Positions 43,790-53,469 of a stretch of 64,000 nt of DNA are shown here, in pieces. A program made the translations under genes and the position numbers. Numbering within the stretch: position 1 is the first letter of the stretch; the number at the start of each line of letters is the position of its first letter. This DNA is from Verrucomicrobiaceae bacterium (GTDB taxonomy: Bacteria; Verrucomicrobiota; Verrucomicrobiia; Verrucomicrobiales; Verrucomicrobiaceae). The DNA lies in the NCBI GenBank assembly GCA_016795465.1, contig JAEUHK010000018.1, positions 44,974 through 108,973 of the forward strand, given 5' to 3'. The notes under the pieces are model-generated. The model did not search any database. It was not told the origin of the DNA and saw only the letters and a list, made by a program, of their open reading frames with translations.

Positions 43790-45112
43790 ATGAAGCCCTC
43801 CTTTGACCGGCTGTTGTGTTTCATCGGGGCGCTCGGCTGCATAGCCGTGGCTGTCCTGCTGCGCTGGCGCATGATGACGCACGATGCCCCGCACTGGGCC
43901 ATCCCCTCCATCGTGCTCGCCGTCGTCGGCGGCATCGCCCTGGTGGCAGGTTTGCTCAAAGGCGGGTCCCTTCAGCGTGCCATTGCAGCTCTCATGAAGC
44001 TGGCTCTCACCACCGGCATCACCTTCGGCGTGGCGGAAGGTGCCTGCCGCGTCATCGGCATCGACTTCAATGAAGTGCTCGGCGCACGCAAAGCCAACGA
44101 AGCCTTCCCCATCTACTTCCGCCTCCCCACACATCCCTCCGGTGAAGTCTATTTCACCCGTGATCCGGGCAGTTCGTGGACTGGCAAGCCGCTCCAGACC
44201 CTGCTCAAAAACCATCGCAGCACCGATGTGGCCTACACGGACGAGGCGGAGCTCACCATCCGCTACAGCCGCGAAGGCTTCCGCAACCCCGATGACCTCA
44301 ACGATTGGGACATCGCCATCGTGGGAGACTCCTTCACCGAATCCGGCTACCTGCCGGAAAAGACCCTCTTCACCGGCATCACCGCCGAAAAGCTCGGCAA
44401 GCGCGTCAAAAACCTGGGCATCACTGACAGCGGCACCTTCGCACAGACACACTACCTCGAAGCCTATGGGCAGGCACCTTCGTGCAAGACCGCCGTGCTC
44501 GCCTTTTTTGAGGGAAACGATCTTGAGGACAACGAAACCGAGCTGCGTGAGCGCGACCTCTTCCGCGCCACGGGCGAGAAGCCGGACCGCAGCATTCCGC
44601 GCCAGCCTTCGCTCCTGAAGACCATCGCGAACCTCGTCCGCGACTTCAAAAAAATCCGCCTCAGTGATCGCAGCTACGCGAATGCCTGCTTCAAATCGGG
44701 CGGCAAGGAAATCCCCGTCACCGTCGCCGACGCGCCTCCGGCCGGGGCGGAAATGAGCATGGAACAGTCGAAGGCACTCGCACTCGGTCTGGATGAATAT
44801 GCCGCCGCATGCGCCAAGACCGGCATGAAAGCCCATCTCCTCTACATCCCGTGCAAACGCCGCGTCATGCACGGCCATTTGCGCCACGGAAATGACTATC
44901 CGCAGCCCGGCTGGCAGATGAATGACCTCCCCGAGCATCTCCAGGCCGAGTGTGCAAAGCGCGGCATCACCTTCATCAATGCCACTCCGGCCCTCAGCTC
45001 CGCCGCCGCTCTGGGGAAGCCCTGCTTCAACACCCTTTACGACACCCACCTGGACGCCACCGGCCATCAAATCGTGGGTGAGATGCTCGCAAGGGCCATC
45101 GCGGTTCCATGA
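43790..45112 (+). CDS. Membrane-anchored SGNH/GDSL hydrolase (glycan O-acyl enzyme?)
   Basis: A 440-residue protein with three N-terminal hydrophobic stretches (about 8-25, 37-57, 64-82) and an SGNH domain (about 170-440). It has block I GDSFTESGY, the Asn block FFEGNDLEDNE and the block V Asp/His in YDTHLDATGH. Related enzymes add or remove acyl groups on glycans; the direction cannot be told. Last of the carbamoyltransferase-SxtJ-DUF5989-SGNH run, so it probably modifies the same surface glycan. Confidence 0.83.
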   Translation: MKPSFDRLLCFIGALGCIAVAVLLRWRMMTHDAPHWAIPSIVLAVVGGIALVAGLLKGGSLQRAIAALMKLALTTGITFGVAEGACRVIGIDFNEVLGARKANEAFPIYFRLPTHPSGEVYFTRDPGSSWTGKPLQTLLKNHRSTDVAYTDEAELTIRYSREGFRNPDDLNDWDIAIVGDSFTESGYLPEKTLFTGITAEKLGKRVKNLGITDSGTFAQTHYLEAYGQAPSCKTAVLAFFEGNDLEDNETELRERDLFRATGEKPDRSIPRQPSLLKTIANLVRDFKKIRLSDRSYANACFKSGGKEIPVTVADAPPAGAEMSMEQSKALALGLDEYAAACAKTGMKAHLLYIPCKRRVMHGHLRHGNDYPQPGWQMNDLPEHLQAECAKRGITFINATPALSSAAALGKPCFNTLYDTHLDATGHQIVGEMLARAIAVP

Positions 45113-45201
45113 GAGCCTGAAAATGTGCCAGCAGCATTTTTCTTGCCCGGTTTGGGCTTCTGGCGAGGTATAACAACTCCCCGCTGTCACTTTCCCGCAC
45201 C

Positions 45202-48200
45202 ATGAAGCTCATCGTCCTCTCTCTCGCCCTGCTCGCATCGCTCGCGTCTGCGCAGGACTACCTCGAAATCGCCGCGAACCCCGGCCTGCCGGGTGGTGGA
45301 AAGAAAGTCGTGCTCGTCGCCGGTGACGAGGAATACCGCACCGAGGAGTCGATGCCGATGCTGGCGAAGATTCTGGCCAAAAAGCATGGCTTCAACTGCA
45401 TCGTGCTCTTCTCCACGGATGAAAAGGCGGGCTACATCGACCCGAACAACCAAAAGAACATCCGCGGCACCGAGATGCTCGATGACGCTGACCTGCTCAT
45501 CATCGGCACGCGTTTCCGCCAGCTCCCGGACGAGCATCTGGCGCACTTTGCGAAGTATCTGAATGCGGGCAAGCCGGTGATCGGCTTCCGAACGGCCACG
45601 CATGCGTTCACGGGCCCTGCAAAGACAGGTGACTTCAAGTGGAGCGAGTTCGGTCTGAAAATCCTCGGCGAGAAGTGGGTGTCCCATCACGGACAGCACA
45701 AGAAGGAAGGCACGCGCAGTGTGTTTGAGACCGCGAACCTCAAAAATCCCGTGCTGCGCGGCGTGGGGGAGATCTTCGGCACCTCGGACGTGTATGCCGT
45801 GAAGAACCTCGATCTGAGCAAGGCGACCATTTTGCTGCGTGGCGCGGTGACATCGAGCCTCAATGATCGCTCGCTGCCCGTCGAAGGGCCGAAGAACAAT
45901 CCGATGCAGGCGCTGGCCTGGCTTTTCAATCACACCGCGCCAGATGGTAAAACGCAGGGGAAATCCTTCTGCACCACGATGGGTGCGGCGGTCGATTTCA
46001 TCGATGAGGACCTGCGCCGCCTGATCGTGAACGCCGCCTATCACCTCACGGGCCTCGCCGTGCCCGCGAAGGCGGATGTGGCCTTTGTCGATCCTTTCAA
46101 TCCGACGATGTATGGCTTCATCAAGGACGCGAACTTCTTCAAAGAGCGCAATCTGAAGCCTGGCGACTTCGCCACGGGGAAAAGCCCCTCGACGGGCCTG
46201 CCGGGTGAAAAGAAAGCCGCTGAAGAAACGCCGCCGCACGCCCCGAGTGCCGAGCCGCCTGCCGCCACGAAGGCCCGTGCGCAAATCGTGGCGCCGCCGG
46301 CGAAGGGCGAGCGCATCGTGCTCATCGGCAATGGCCTCGCCGAACGTGACACCTGGTACAGCCGCATCGAGACGGAGCTGCAGCTTCGCTACCCGGATCG
46401 CGAGCTGTTCTTCCGCAACATGGGCCATGTGGGAGACACGCCCGGCTTCCGCCCGCATCCCTCCCGCAAATCGCAGTGGGCCTTTCCCGGAGCCGAGAAG
46501 TTTCATCCCGACAAGATGGTGCACAACGGCAAGGGCTTCTATTCCACGCCCGACCAGTGGCTCACGCATCTGAAGGCGGATACCATCGTGGCCTTCTTCG
46601 GCTATAACGAGAGCTTCGACGGCGCGGGCAAGGTGGGCAATTTCGAGGCGGAACTCGATGCGTGGGTTACGCATACGCTGGGCAAGGCCTACAACGGCAA
46701 GGAGGCGCCGCGTGTCGTCCTCGTGAGTCCCATCGCCTATGAAAATCAGAGTGCGAAACGCGATCTGCCGAATGGCGAGAAGGAAAACGCGAACCTGCTG
46801 CTTTACGCCGCCGCCATCGAGAAGATCGCGAAGAAGCACGCGCTCACCTATATCGATCTCTTTTCGCCGACGAAGGGCATCGAGGCGGACGGCGGCGAGG
46901 CCTTCACCACCGGCGGATTCATTCCCACGGACAAAGGCTATGGGAAAATCGCCGAACTGCTGGCCACCGGCCTCTACGGGCATCAATCCCGCGAATCGAA
47001 GGCCGATCCACGGCTCGTGCATGAAGCGGTGAAGCAGAAGGACTGGTTCTGGAACAACGACTACAACATCCTCAACGGCGTCCACGCCCACGGCCAACGC
47101 TACAACCCCTACGGCCCGCAGAATTACCCCGACGAAGTGAGGAAGAGCCGCGAGATGGCCGCGCTGCGGGACGAATTGATCCACGCCGTCGCCACCGGCA
47201 AAACGCAGAGCCTCAAAGTTGATGACAGCAAGACGCATGTCCTCCCGCCCGTGCCGACGAACTATGTGCAGAGCGCCAAAAACGGCAGCGAAAAGTATCT
47301 GTATGGCAAGGAGGCGCTGAAATCACTCACCGTGCCGGAGGGCTACAAGGTGGAGATGTTCGCCAGCGAAAAGGAGTTCCCGAACCTCGCGAACCCGATG
47401 CAGCTTTCCTTCGACAACAAGGGCCGCCTGTGGGTCGCCGTGATGCCGACGTATCCGCACTACCGTCCTGGCGACGCGCTGCCGGATGACAAGCTGCTCA
47501 TCTACGAAGACACGAATGGCGACGGCAAAGCGGACAAGGAGACCGTCTTCGCGGACAAGCTGCATCTGCCCATCGGCTTCGAATTCGCGCCGGAAGGCGT
47601 GTATGTGAGCGAGGAGCCGAATCTGATCCTGTTGCGCGACACGAATGGCGACGACAAGGCCGACAGCCGCGAAATCGTGCTCGGCGGATTCGATTCACAC
47701 GACACGCATCACGCCATCAGCGCCTACACGGCTGATCCGAGCGGTGCGTTCATGCTGTGCGAAGGCGTGTTCCTCCATTCGAACATCGAGACGCCCTACG
47801 GCCCTGTGCGCTGCGTGGATGGTGGCTTCTTCCGCTACAGCCCACAGCGCGGGCAGCTCGAGCGCACGATCCAGATGAGCATCCCGAATCCCTGGGGCTT
47901 TGTGTTTGATCAATGGGGACAGGATTTCTTCCTCCACACCTCCGGCACGTCGATGAACTGGGGTCTGCCCGTGTCAGTGAAGCCCACCTTCGGCAGCAAG
48001 ACGCCGTCCACGCCTGATCTCGTGCCGAAAGGCCATCAGGTGCGCCCCACCAGCGGTCTGGAGATCGTTTCATCGCGTCATTTCCCCGACGAAGTGCAGG
48101 GCGACCTCATTTATTGCAACGCCATCGGCTTCCTCGGCATCAAGCAGGTCAAAATCGAGGACAACGGCACCGGCTGGAAGACCGCGCATCGTCACAACCT

Positions 48201-49350
48201 GCTGCAAAGCAGTGATGGCAACTTCCGTCCCGCTGATCTCGAATTCGCGCCGGATGGATCGCTCTATGTGCTCGACTGGCACAACGTGCTCATCGGCCAC
48301 ATGCAGCACAACGCGCGCGATCCCCTGCGCGACCATGTTCATGGCCGCATTTATCGCATCACATATCCGTCACGTCCGCTCGTGAAGCCCGCGCCAGTCG
48401 CCGGAGCCGCGCTTGAGCAGCTCTTTGGAAACCTCAAGGAGCCTGAACTCCGCGCCCGCTATCGCGCACGCCGCGAACTACGCGCACATCCCGCCGCCGA
48501 AGTCGTTCCCGCCGTCAAAGCCTGGGCCGCGAAGCAAGCCGACACGCATGCCAAACTCGAAGCCCTCTGGGTCACCTGGGGCGCGAATGCCGTCGATGAA
48601 GCCCTGCTGCGCGAAATGCTCGCCTCCAGCGACTACCATGCCCGTGCCGCCGCCGTGCGTGTGCTGCGCTACAACACGCACCGCATCGCCGATCACGTCG
48701 CCTTGCTCGAAAAAGCCGCGCAGGATGAACATGGCCGCGTGCGTCTCGAAGCCATCGTCGCCGCCTCCTGGCTGCCGAATGTGCCCGCTGCGAAAAACAT
48801 CGTCGCACTCGCTTCCAAGCTCCCGCTCGATGAATGGAGCCAGAACGCCGCCAAAACGGCCGCGGACCGCCTCGCTGGCATCGTCGAGGTGGTGAAACCG
48901 GAGCATCCCATCGTCCCGCCGCCCGCACATTTGAGCGAAGCGGCGAAAAAACAATTCACCGCCGGGCAGGAGGTCTATTTCCGCGAAGGCCACTGCGTCA
49001 CCTGCCATCAACCGAACGGCGCCGGGCTCGATCCCGCCTTCCCGAGCATCGTGAGCAGCCCGTGGGTGAGTGAGGACAAGGAGCGCCTCATCAAGATCGC
49101 CATGTACGGCCTCATGGGGCCGATCAAAGTCGGCGGCAAAGAATACAACGGCCAGGTGCCGATGACGCCCTTCGCCGGGATGCTCAAGGACGACGAAATC
49201 GCCAACGTGCTGACCTTTGTGCGCAATCACTTCGGCAACCAGGCCGCCCCCGTGACGCCCGCTGATGTCAAAGCCGTCCGTGATGCCAATCCGGGCCGCA
49301 TGATGCTCTACACGACAGATGAGATCCTCAAGCAACATCCGTTGAAGTGA
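45202..49350 (+). CDS. Secreted ThuA / SGNH / PVC dehydrogenase propeller / cytochrome c protein
   Basis: A 1382-residue exported protein with signal peptide MKLIVLSLALLASLASAQ. Domains, approximate: ThuA-like (30-280; VVLVAGDEEYRTEESMPMLA, GFRTATHAF); SGNH-like (365-595; [21 protein letters not shown]); PVC membrane-bound dehydrogenase propeller (710-1050; DTNGDGKADKETVFAD, HDTHHAISAYTADPSGAF, DWHNVLIGHMQHN); HEAT-like (1065-1235); C-terminal cytochrome c (1250-1340) with the heme motif CVTCH and a distal Met, probably in VPMTPF. It may oxidise a carbohydrate-like substrate and pass electrons to the heme. The architecture parallels the protein at 36510 and fuses a homologue of the ThuA protein at 29573. 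Confidence 0.9.
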   Translation: MKLIVLSLALLASLASAQDYLEIAANPGLPGGGKKVVLVAGDEEYRTEESMPMLAKILAKKHGFNCIVLFSTDEKAGYIDPNNQKNIRGTEMLDDADLLIIGTRFRQLPDEHLAHFAKYLNAGKPVIGFRTATHAFTGPAKTGDFKWSEFGLKILGEKWVSHHGQHKKEGTRSVFETANLKNPVLRGVGEIFGTSDVYAVKNLDLSKATILLRGAVTSSLNDRSLPVEGPKNNPMQALAWLFNHTAPDGKTQGKSFCTTMGAAVDFIDEDLRRLIVNAAYHLTGLAVPAKADVAFVDPFNPTMYGFIKDANFFKERNLKPGDFATGKSPSTGLPGEKKAAEETPPHAPSAEPPAATKARAQIVAPPAKGERIVLIGNGLAERDTWYSRIETELQLRYPDRELFFRNMGHVGDTPGFRPHPSRKSQWAFPGAEKFHPDKMVHNGKGFYSTPDQWLTHLKADTIVAFFGYNESFDGAGKVGNFEAELDAWVTHTLGKAYNGKEAPRVVLVSPIAYENQSAKRDLPNGEKENANLLLYAAAIEKIAKKHALTYIDLFSPTKGIEADGGEAFTTGGFIPTDKGYGKIAELLATGLYGHQSRESKADPRLVHEAVKQKDWFWNNDYNILNGVHAHGQRYNPYGPQNYPDEVRKSREMAALRDELIHAVATGKTQSLKVDDSKTHVLPPVPTNYVQSAKNGSEKYLYGKEALKSLTVPEGYKVEMFASEKEFPNLANPMQLSFDNKGRLWVAVMPTYPHYRPGDALPDDKLLIYEDTNGDGKADKETVFADKLHLPIGFEFAPEGVYVSEEPNLILLRDTNGDDKADSREIVLGGFDSHDTHHAISAYTADPSGAFMLCEGVFLHSNIETPYGPVRCVDGGFFRYSPQRGQLERTIQMSIPNPWGFVFDQWGQDFFLHTSGTSMNWGLPVSVKPTFGSKTPSTPDLVPKGHQVRPTSGLEIVSSRHFPDEVQGDLIYCNAIGFLGIKQVKIEDNGTGWKTAHRHNLLQSSDGNFRPADLEFAPDGSLYVLDWHNVLIGHMQHNARDPLRDHVHGRIYRITYPSRPLVKPAPVAGAALEQLFGNLKEPELRARYRARRELRAHPAAEVVPAVKAWAAKQADTHAKLEALWVTWGANAVDEALLREMLASSDYHARAAAVRVLRYNTHRIADHVALLEKAAQDEHGRVRLEAIVAASWLPNVPAAKNIVALASKLPLDEWSQNAAKTAADRLAGIVEVVKPEHPIVPPPAHLSEAAKKQFTAGQEVYFREGHCVTCHQPNGAGLDPAFPSIVSSPWVSEDKERLIKIAMYGLMGPIKVGGKEYNGQVPMTPFAGMLKDDEIANVLTFVRNHFGNQAAPVTPADVKAVRDANPGRMMLYTTDEILKQHPLK

Positions 49351-49421
49351 GGGTGGCAAAGTGACGGCTCCGGCTTCAAGTCCTTGACTCGTGAAACGTT
49401 GGCCTCTTGACTGGATTTCGC

Positions 49422-50429
49422 ATGACACGAACAGGAATCCTCGCCGGCGGCAACTTCATCATTGATCACGTCAAACTCATCGACGCCTGGCCGGAGCAGG
49501 ACATGCTCGCCTTCATCCAGGGCGAGACATCATCAAACGGCGGCGGCCCCTACAACGTGCTCAAGGACCTCGCCGCCATGCGTGCCGGTTATCCGCTCGC
49601 GGCGGCGGGACTCGTCGGCAGGGATGCGAACGGCGGCTGGATTTTGCGCGACTGCGAGGCGGCGGGCATCGACATCACCCAACTGCATCAAACCGACGCC
49701 GCGCCGACGAGTTACACGGACGCCATGACCGCCGTCGGCACGGGGCGGCGCACGTTTTTTCACCAGCTTGGCGCCAATGCCATCCTGGGGCGGGATCATT
49801 TCGATTTCAGCCGCACGCAGGCCAGGATGTTTCACCTCGGCTACTTGATGTTGCTCACCGAGATGGACCGCATGCTCGAAAACGGCCGCAGCGTCGCCAG
49901 CCGCGTGCTGGAGGCCGCGCAGGCAGCCGGGCTGCTCACCAGCGTGGATCTCGTCAGCTCCAGCCACCCGCGTTTTCGCGAAATCACCGAGGCGTCCCTC
50001 CCTTTCACTGACTTCCTCATCTTGAACGAGATTGAGGCGGGCCGCGCCACGGGCCTTGATCTCAAATCGCCGTCGCCGGACATCGCGAAGATTCAAACCG
50101 CCGCGTGGCAGCTTCTCGACCGTGGCGTGCGCCGCGAGGTCATCATCCACTTCGAGGCCGGGGCCGTTGTCGTCGTGAAAAATGGCGCGGCGCATCACCA
50201 GCCCTCGCTCAAACTCCCGCCCGGTTTCATCGCAGGGGCCACGGGCGCGGGAGATGCCTTCGCCGCCGGTTATCTGCACGGCACACACGAGGAGTGGCCG
50301 GTGGCCGAGCGTCTCAAGCTCGCCGTCTGCACCGCCGCGATGTGTCTTACCCATCCGACGCCGTCGCAAGGACTGCGTCCCGTCGCCGAATGCCTCCAGC
50401 TCCTGGACAAGTTCGGTACGCGGGACTGA
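49422..50429 (+). CDS. PfkB-family (ribokinase-like) sugar kinase, copy 2
   Basis: A 335-residue paralogue of the kinase at 1413 with the same start (MTRTGILAGGNF), the same N-G-G-G-P substrate loop and the same GATGAGDAFAAGYL catalytic signature. Main differences are in the segment after LNEIEAG and in the last 15 residues. It lies 71 bp after the cytochrome c/propeller gene. The substrate is unknown. Two close copies in one chromosomal region suggest a past duplication and perhaps separate regulation. Confidence 0.88.
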   Translation: MTRTGILAGGNFIIDHVKLIDAWPEQDMLAFIQGETSSNGGGPYNVLKDLAAMRAGYPLAAAGLVGRDANGGWILRDCEAAGIDITQLHQTDAAPTSYTDAMTAVGTGRRTFFHQLGANAILGRDHFDFSRTQARMFHLGYLMLLTEMDRMLENGRSVASRVLEAAQAAGLLTSVDLVSSSHPRFREITEASLPFTDFLILNEIEAGRATGLDLKSPSPDIAKIQTAAWQLLDRGVRREVIIHFEAGAVVVVKNGAAHHQPSLKLPPGFIAGATGAGDAFAAGYLHGTHEEWPVAERLKLAVCTAAMCLTHPTPSQGLRPVAECLQLLDKFGTRD

Positions 50430-50476
50430 CCGTCGTCGTTTGGCGGCGGCATTGCATCCGCCAGAGGCTCCACCTG

Positions 50477-51277
50477 TCAAACGGCGCGCTTAATGGCATC
50501 CCACGCCTCATCCATCTCGGCGAGAGTGAGCTGGCCGAGTTCCTTGCCTTGCCCTCGCAGGTGATTTTCCATGGAGTAGAAGCGGCGGGCGAACTTGTCG
50601 TTGGCGGCGGCGAGGGCGGATTCGGATTCGATGCCGAGTTTGCGGGCGAGATTGACGACGCTGAAGAACAAATCGCCGATTTCCTCTTCAATGTGGGCTT
50701 TGTCTCCAGATTGCACGGCTGCTTCGAGCTCGGCGGTCTCCTCGCGGATTTTGTCGAACACAGGCGCGGCATCCGGCCAGTCGAAACCGACGCGGGCGGC
50801 TTTCTTTTGCAGCTTCTGGCCGCGCATGAGCGCCGGAAGGCCGCCGCCGACACCGTGGAGCATGCCTTCGTGCTGCGTGCCTTTTTCCTGACGCTTGATG
50901 GCGTCCCATTGGGTGAGCACGGCGTCGCTGGTGGCAGCGGTGGTTTCGCCAAAGACGTGCGGATGGCGGCGGATGAGCTTGTCGGTCAGGCCGCTGGCCA
51001 TTTGATCGAGATCGAAAGCACCGGTCTCGCTGGCGATTTCGGCATGCAGCACGGGTTGCAGCAAAATGTCGCCGAGTTCGTCACATATTTGCGCCGGATC
51101 GCCGCTGCGGATGGCCTCGGCGACTTCGTAGGCTTCCTCGATGACGTGCGGGATGAGCGATTCGTGCGTCTGTTCCATGTCCCACGGGCAGCCGCCGGGT
51201 GCGCGCAGGCGATGTACGACGTAGCGCAGGCGGGTGAGCGCGTCGGGGTGATTCAGCATCGTGGCGTCGTCGTGCAT
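50477..51277 (-). CDS. mazG: Nucleoside triphosphate pyrophosphohydrolase MazG
   Basis: An all-alpha NTP pyrophosphatase that hydrolyses (d)NTPs to NMP and PPi. The start is an ATG at 51277 (MHDDATMLNH) or six codons later; the longer open frame upstream is not conserved. It has the hallmark LRAPGGCPWDMEQTHESLIPH cut here after the metal loop, the E-E-x-x-E helix (IEEAYEVAEAI, DELGDILLQPV) and a second MazG repeat (EETAELEAA, EEEIGDLFFSVVNLAR). The C-terminal LAEMDEAWDAIKR is typical. Divergent from the NagB-like gene. Confidence 0.93.
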   Translation of the reverse strand: MHDDATMLNHPDALTRLRYVVHRLRAPGGCPWDMEQTHESLIPHVIEEAYEVAEAIRSGDPAQICDELGDILLQPVLHAEIASETGAFDLDQMASGLTDKLIRRHPHVFGETTAATSDAVLTQWDAIKRQEKGTQHEGMLHGVGGGLPALMRGQKLQKKAARVGFDWPDAAPVFDKIREETAELEAAVQSGDKAHIEEEIGDLFFSVVNLARKLGIESESALAAANDKFARRFYSMENHLRGQGKELGQLTLAEMDEAWDAIKRAV

Positions 51278-51391
51278 GCGGCCAGTTAGCGCGTGCGGTG
51301 GCGGGTGCGAAGAAATTTTTCGGTCTGGAATGATGAGGGCTTGGCAAACGGGGCGTTTTCCTTGAGTATCCATAACAACCTGACACAAGCC

Positions 51392-52330
51392 ATGCCGCGC
51401 AAACTCAGCCACATCGCCCCGGACTGGTGGGACTACACCACCCTCGACTTCGATCTCATCAACGACGCCGCCCGACTCACGGAGCGTGATCTGCGCCAGC
51501 TTTCGCGACCCGGCTTCAAGGTGGTGATGCATGACACGCTGGAGGATTTTTACCTCGCTGAGGCGCTGGAGTACATCCATGCCTGGCGACAGGCCACACC
51601 AGACAATCCCACGGGCATCTGCGGCCCGATCGGGCCCACGGAGCAGCTCCCACTGGTGGCGCGGCTGATCAACGATCTAGGCATCTCGATCAAGGACGGT
51701 CATTTCTGGGGCATGGACGAATGGTATGACGAAAACACGAAGAAGGAAGTGTCCATGGAGCACCCGCTGTCCTTTGAGCGTGCGGATCGACTGATGTGCT
51801 TTGACCGTATGCAGAAAAAGCTCTGCATGCCGGACTCACATCTGCATTTCCCGAAGGCGGACGTGACGGAATATGTGAAGAGCTGGCAAAGTGGTGTGCG
51901 CTGTGTGGTGATGCAAGGCGGCCAGGGCGACATCAAGCATTGGGCCTTCAACGATCCGCTCAAGCGTGCTGGTAAATGGAAGAACGAACCGCCGCCGCCC
52001 GCCGAATATCGCAAACTCGGCACACGCATCGTCGAGCTCCATCCCGTGACGCTGGCGCAGAACGCCCGCACCTCCGGCGGTGGCAACATCACGATGGTGC
52101 CGAAGATGGCGATCACCGTGGGGCCGAAAGAGACCTGGATGGCTGAGAAGGTCAGCATCTGGCACGCGGGCATGCACGACAACCCGCTGGGCCAGCGCCT
52201 GACCGCGCTGATGATCTCGAAGCGTTTGGCGGACAGCTCCGTGCCGATGTCCCTACTGGCCGACCATCCGAACGTGCAGTTCAACTACTTCCGCAGCGGT
52301 CTTGGCCACTGCGAGGTGGAGATGCACTAA
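51392..52330 (+). CDS. Glucosamine-6-phosphate isomerase (NagB)-like protein
   Basis: A 312-residue protein, start at ATG 51392 ([15 protein letters not shown]). It has the NagB/6-phosphogluconolactonase fold with [18 protein letters not shown], the FWGMDEWYD segment equivalent to the NagB 'D-E-Y/W' active site, and [14 protein letters not shown], equivalent to the GIG-DGHIAFNEP motif. It is longer than typical NagB and has a divergent C-terminus. A role in amino sugar breakdown is likely, but the exact substrate may differ. Confidence 0.78.
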   Translation: MPRKLSHIAPDWWDYTTLDFDLINDAARLTERDLRQLSRPGFKVVMHDTLEDFYLAEALEYIHAWRQATPDNPTGICGPIGPTEQLPLVARLINDLGISIKDGHFWGMDEWYDENTKKEVSMEHPLSFERADRLMCFDRMQKKLCMPDSHLHFPKADVTEYVKSWQSGVRCVVMQGGQGDIKHWAFNDPLKRAGKWKNEPPPPAEYRKLGTRIVELHPVTLAQNARTSGGGNITMVPKMAITVGPKETWMAEKVSIWHAGMHDNPLGQRLTALMISKRLADSSVPMSLLADHPNVQFNYFRSGLGHCEVEMH

Positions 52331-52340
52331 GCCCCCGTTC

Positions 52341-52397
52341 CAAGTTTCAGGTTTAAAGTTTCAAGCCGGGAACTTGAAACCTGTAACTTCAAACTTT
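52341..52397. repeat. Dispersed intergenic palindromic element, copy 1
   Basis: It contains TTTCAGGTTTAAAGTTTCAA followed by GAACTTGAAACCTGTAACTT, an imperfect inverted repeat. The same 20-mer occurs in reverse orientation near 62531-62550, upstream of thiC. Both copies end within 10 bp of a start codon. Confidence 0.75.
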
Positions 52398-52401
52398 TCC
52401 C

Positions 52402-53442
52402 ATGCTCCAGACCCTTGATGTCGCCCTCGGGCTCTCGTTCATCTTCTTCCTGTTCAGCGTGCTCGTCTCGACGGTGAGCGAGATGTGCCTCTCCTGGAGC
52501 AACGCTCGCGGGAAAATGCTCTGGAAGGCGGTCGCTCACCTTTTGCCGGATGCCGGGCATGGGAAGACCGTGGAGCCGTTGAAGGATTTCGTCCGGCATC
52601 CGCTGCTGGCGGGCATGCACCGGCACACGTCGGCGGATGCCAGCGTGGCGAAGCATTTCCCCTCGTATCTTTCGAGCGGGCAGTTCGGCCAGGTGCTGAT
52701 GGACATGCTGGAGACAAAGGGCACCGGGGAGCAGGCCGAGACGCGCTGGGAGCAGGTGCAAAATGGCATCACCCAGATGCCGGCGGACACGCGTGACTCC
52801 TTGCAGGCGCTCAGCCGCGACGCGGAGCGCAACCTGCTGCCCGGCCAGGAGCCTGCGGGCGTGTTTCAATTCCTCGCCGGGCAGTGGTTCGACGCGATGA
52901 TGGACCGCACCACCGGCTGGTACAAACGTCTCACGCAGGTGTGGAACTTCGGCCTCGGCCTCGTGCTGGCCGTCGCGTGCAATTTGAATGTGATCGCCAT
53001 CACCAAGGCGCTCTCGACCAATGACGAGTTGCGCGTCGCCTTCGTGCAGAAGGCCGAGGCCTCCGTGAAGGCGCAGAGCGAGCTGGCGGCGAAGCTGGGC
53101 GTGGAGCAGTCCAAGGGCGCGCGCGCGGTGTTCGACGAGGCCGTGACAGAGCTGTCCGACGCAGGTTTCCCCGTCGGCTGGAACAAGACCACCGCGAAGG
53201 CCTGGGCCACGCATCCTATCAGCACTTTCTTCGAAAGTCTGCTCGGCTGGCTGATGGCCGGAGCGGCGGCGGCGCTCGGCGCGCAGTTCTGGTTCGACCT
53301 GATGAAGAAAATCATCAACATGCGCGGCACGGGCGCGCGGCCGGATTCGGGCCAAAATGTGCCGTTGGGCGAGGCGGGGATGGCCGCCGGGCCGATTCCG
53401 CCCGCGGGGCTCATCATTGATGGCACCGAGTCGCGGCAGTAG
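52402..53442 (+). CDS. Three-segment membrane protein, paralogue of the one at 32886
   Basis: A 346-residue protein with membrane segments near 8-28 (LGLSFIFFLFSVLVSTV), 180-200 (FGLGLVLAVACNLNVIAI) and 277-298 (LLGWLMAGAAAALGAQFWF). The last ends in FWFDLMKKIINMRGTGAR, a signature shared with the 535-residue protein at 32886. The loops are shorter and less charged, and the C-terminus is Pro/Gly-rich. GC content is typical of the chromosome here, so this is probably the resident copy. Function unknown. An intergenic repeat ends 4 bp before its ATG. Confidence 0.75.
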   Translation: MLQTLDVALGLSFIFFLFSVLVSTVSEMCLSWSNARGKMLWKAVAHLLPDAGHGKTVEPLKDFVRHPLLAGMHRHTSADASVAKHFPSYLSSGQFGQVLMDMLETKGTGEQAETRWEQVQNGITQMPADTRDSLQALSRDAERNLLPGQEPAGVFQFLAGQWFDAMMDRTTGWYKRLTQVWNFGLGLVLAVACNLNVIAITKALSTNDELRVAFVQKAEASVKAQSELAAKLGVEQSKGARAVFDEAVTELSDAGFPVGWNKTTAKAWATHPISTFFESLLGWLMAGAAAALGAQFWFDLMKKIINMRGTGARPDSGQNVPLGEAGMAAGPIPPAGLIIDGTESRQ

Positions 53443-53469
53443 CGCTTTTCACAGACGGCGAAGGCCGCG

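Noticed and set aside
45187..47238. A minus-strand open frame of 683 codons opposite the ThuA/cytochrome c protein.
   Set aside because: Shadow of a well-supported gene; composition is Arg/His/Ala-rich with no motifs.
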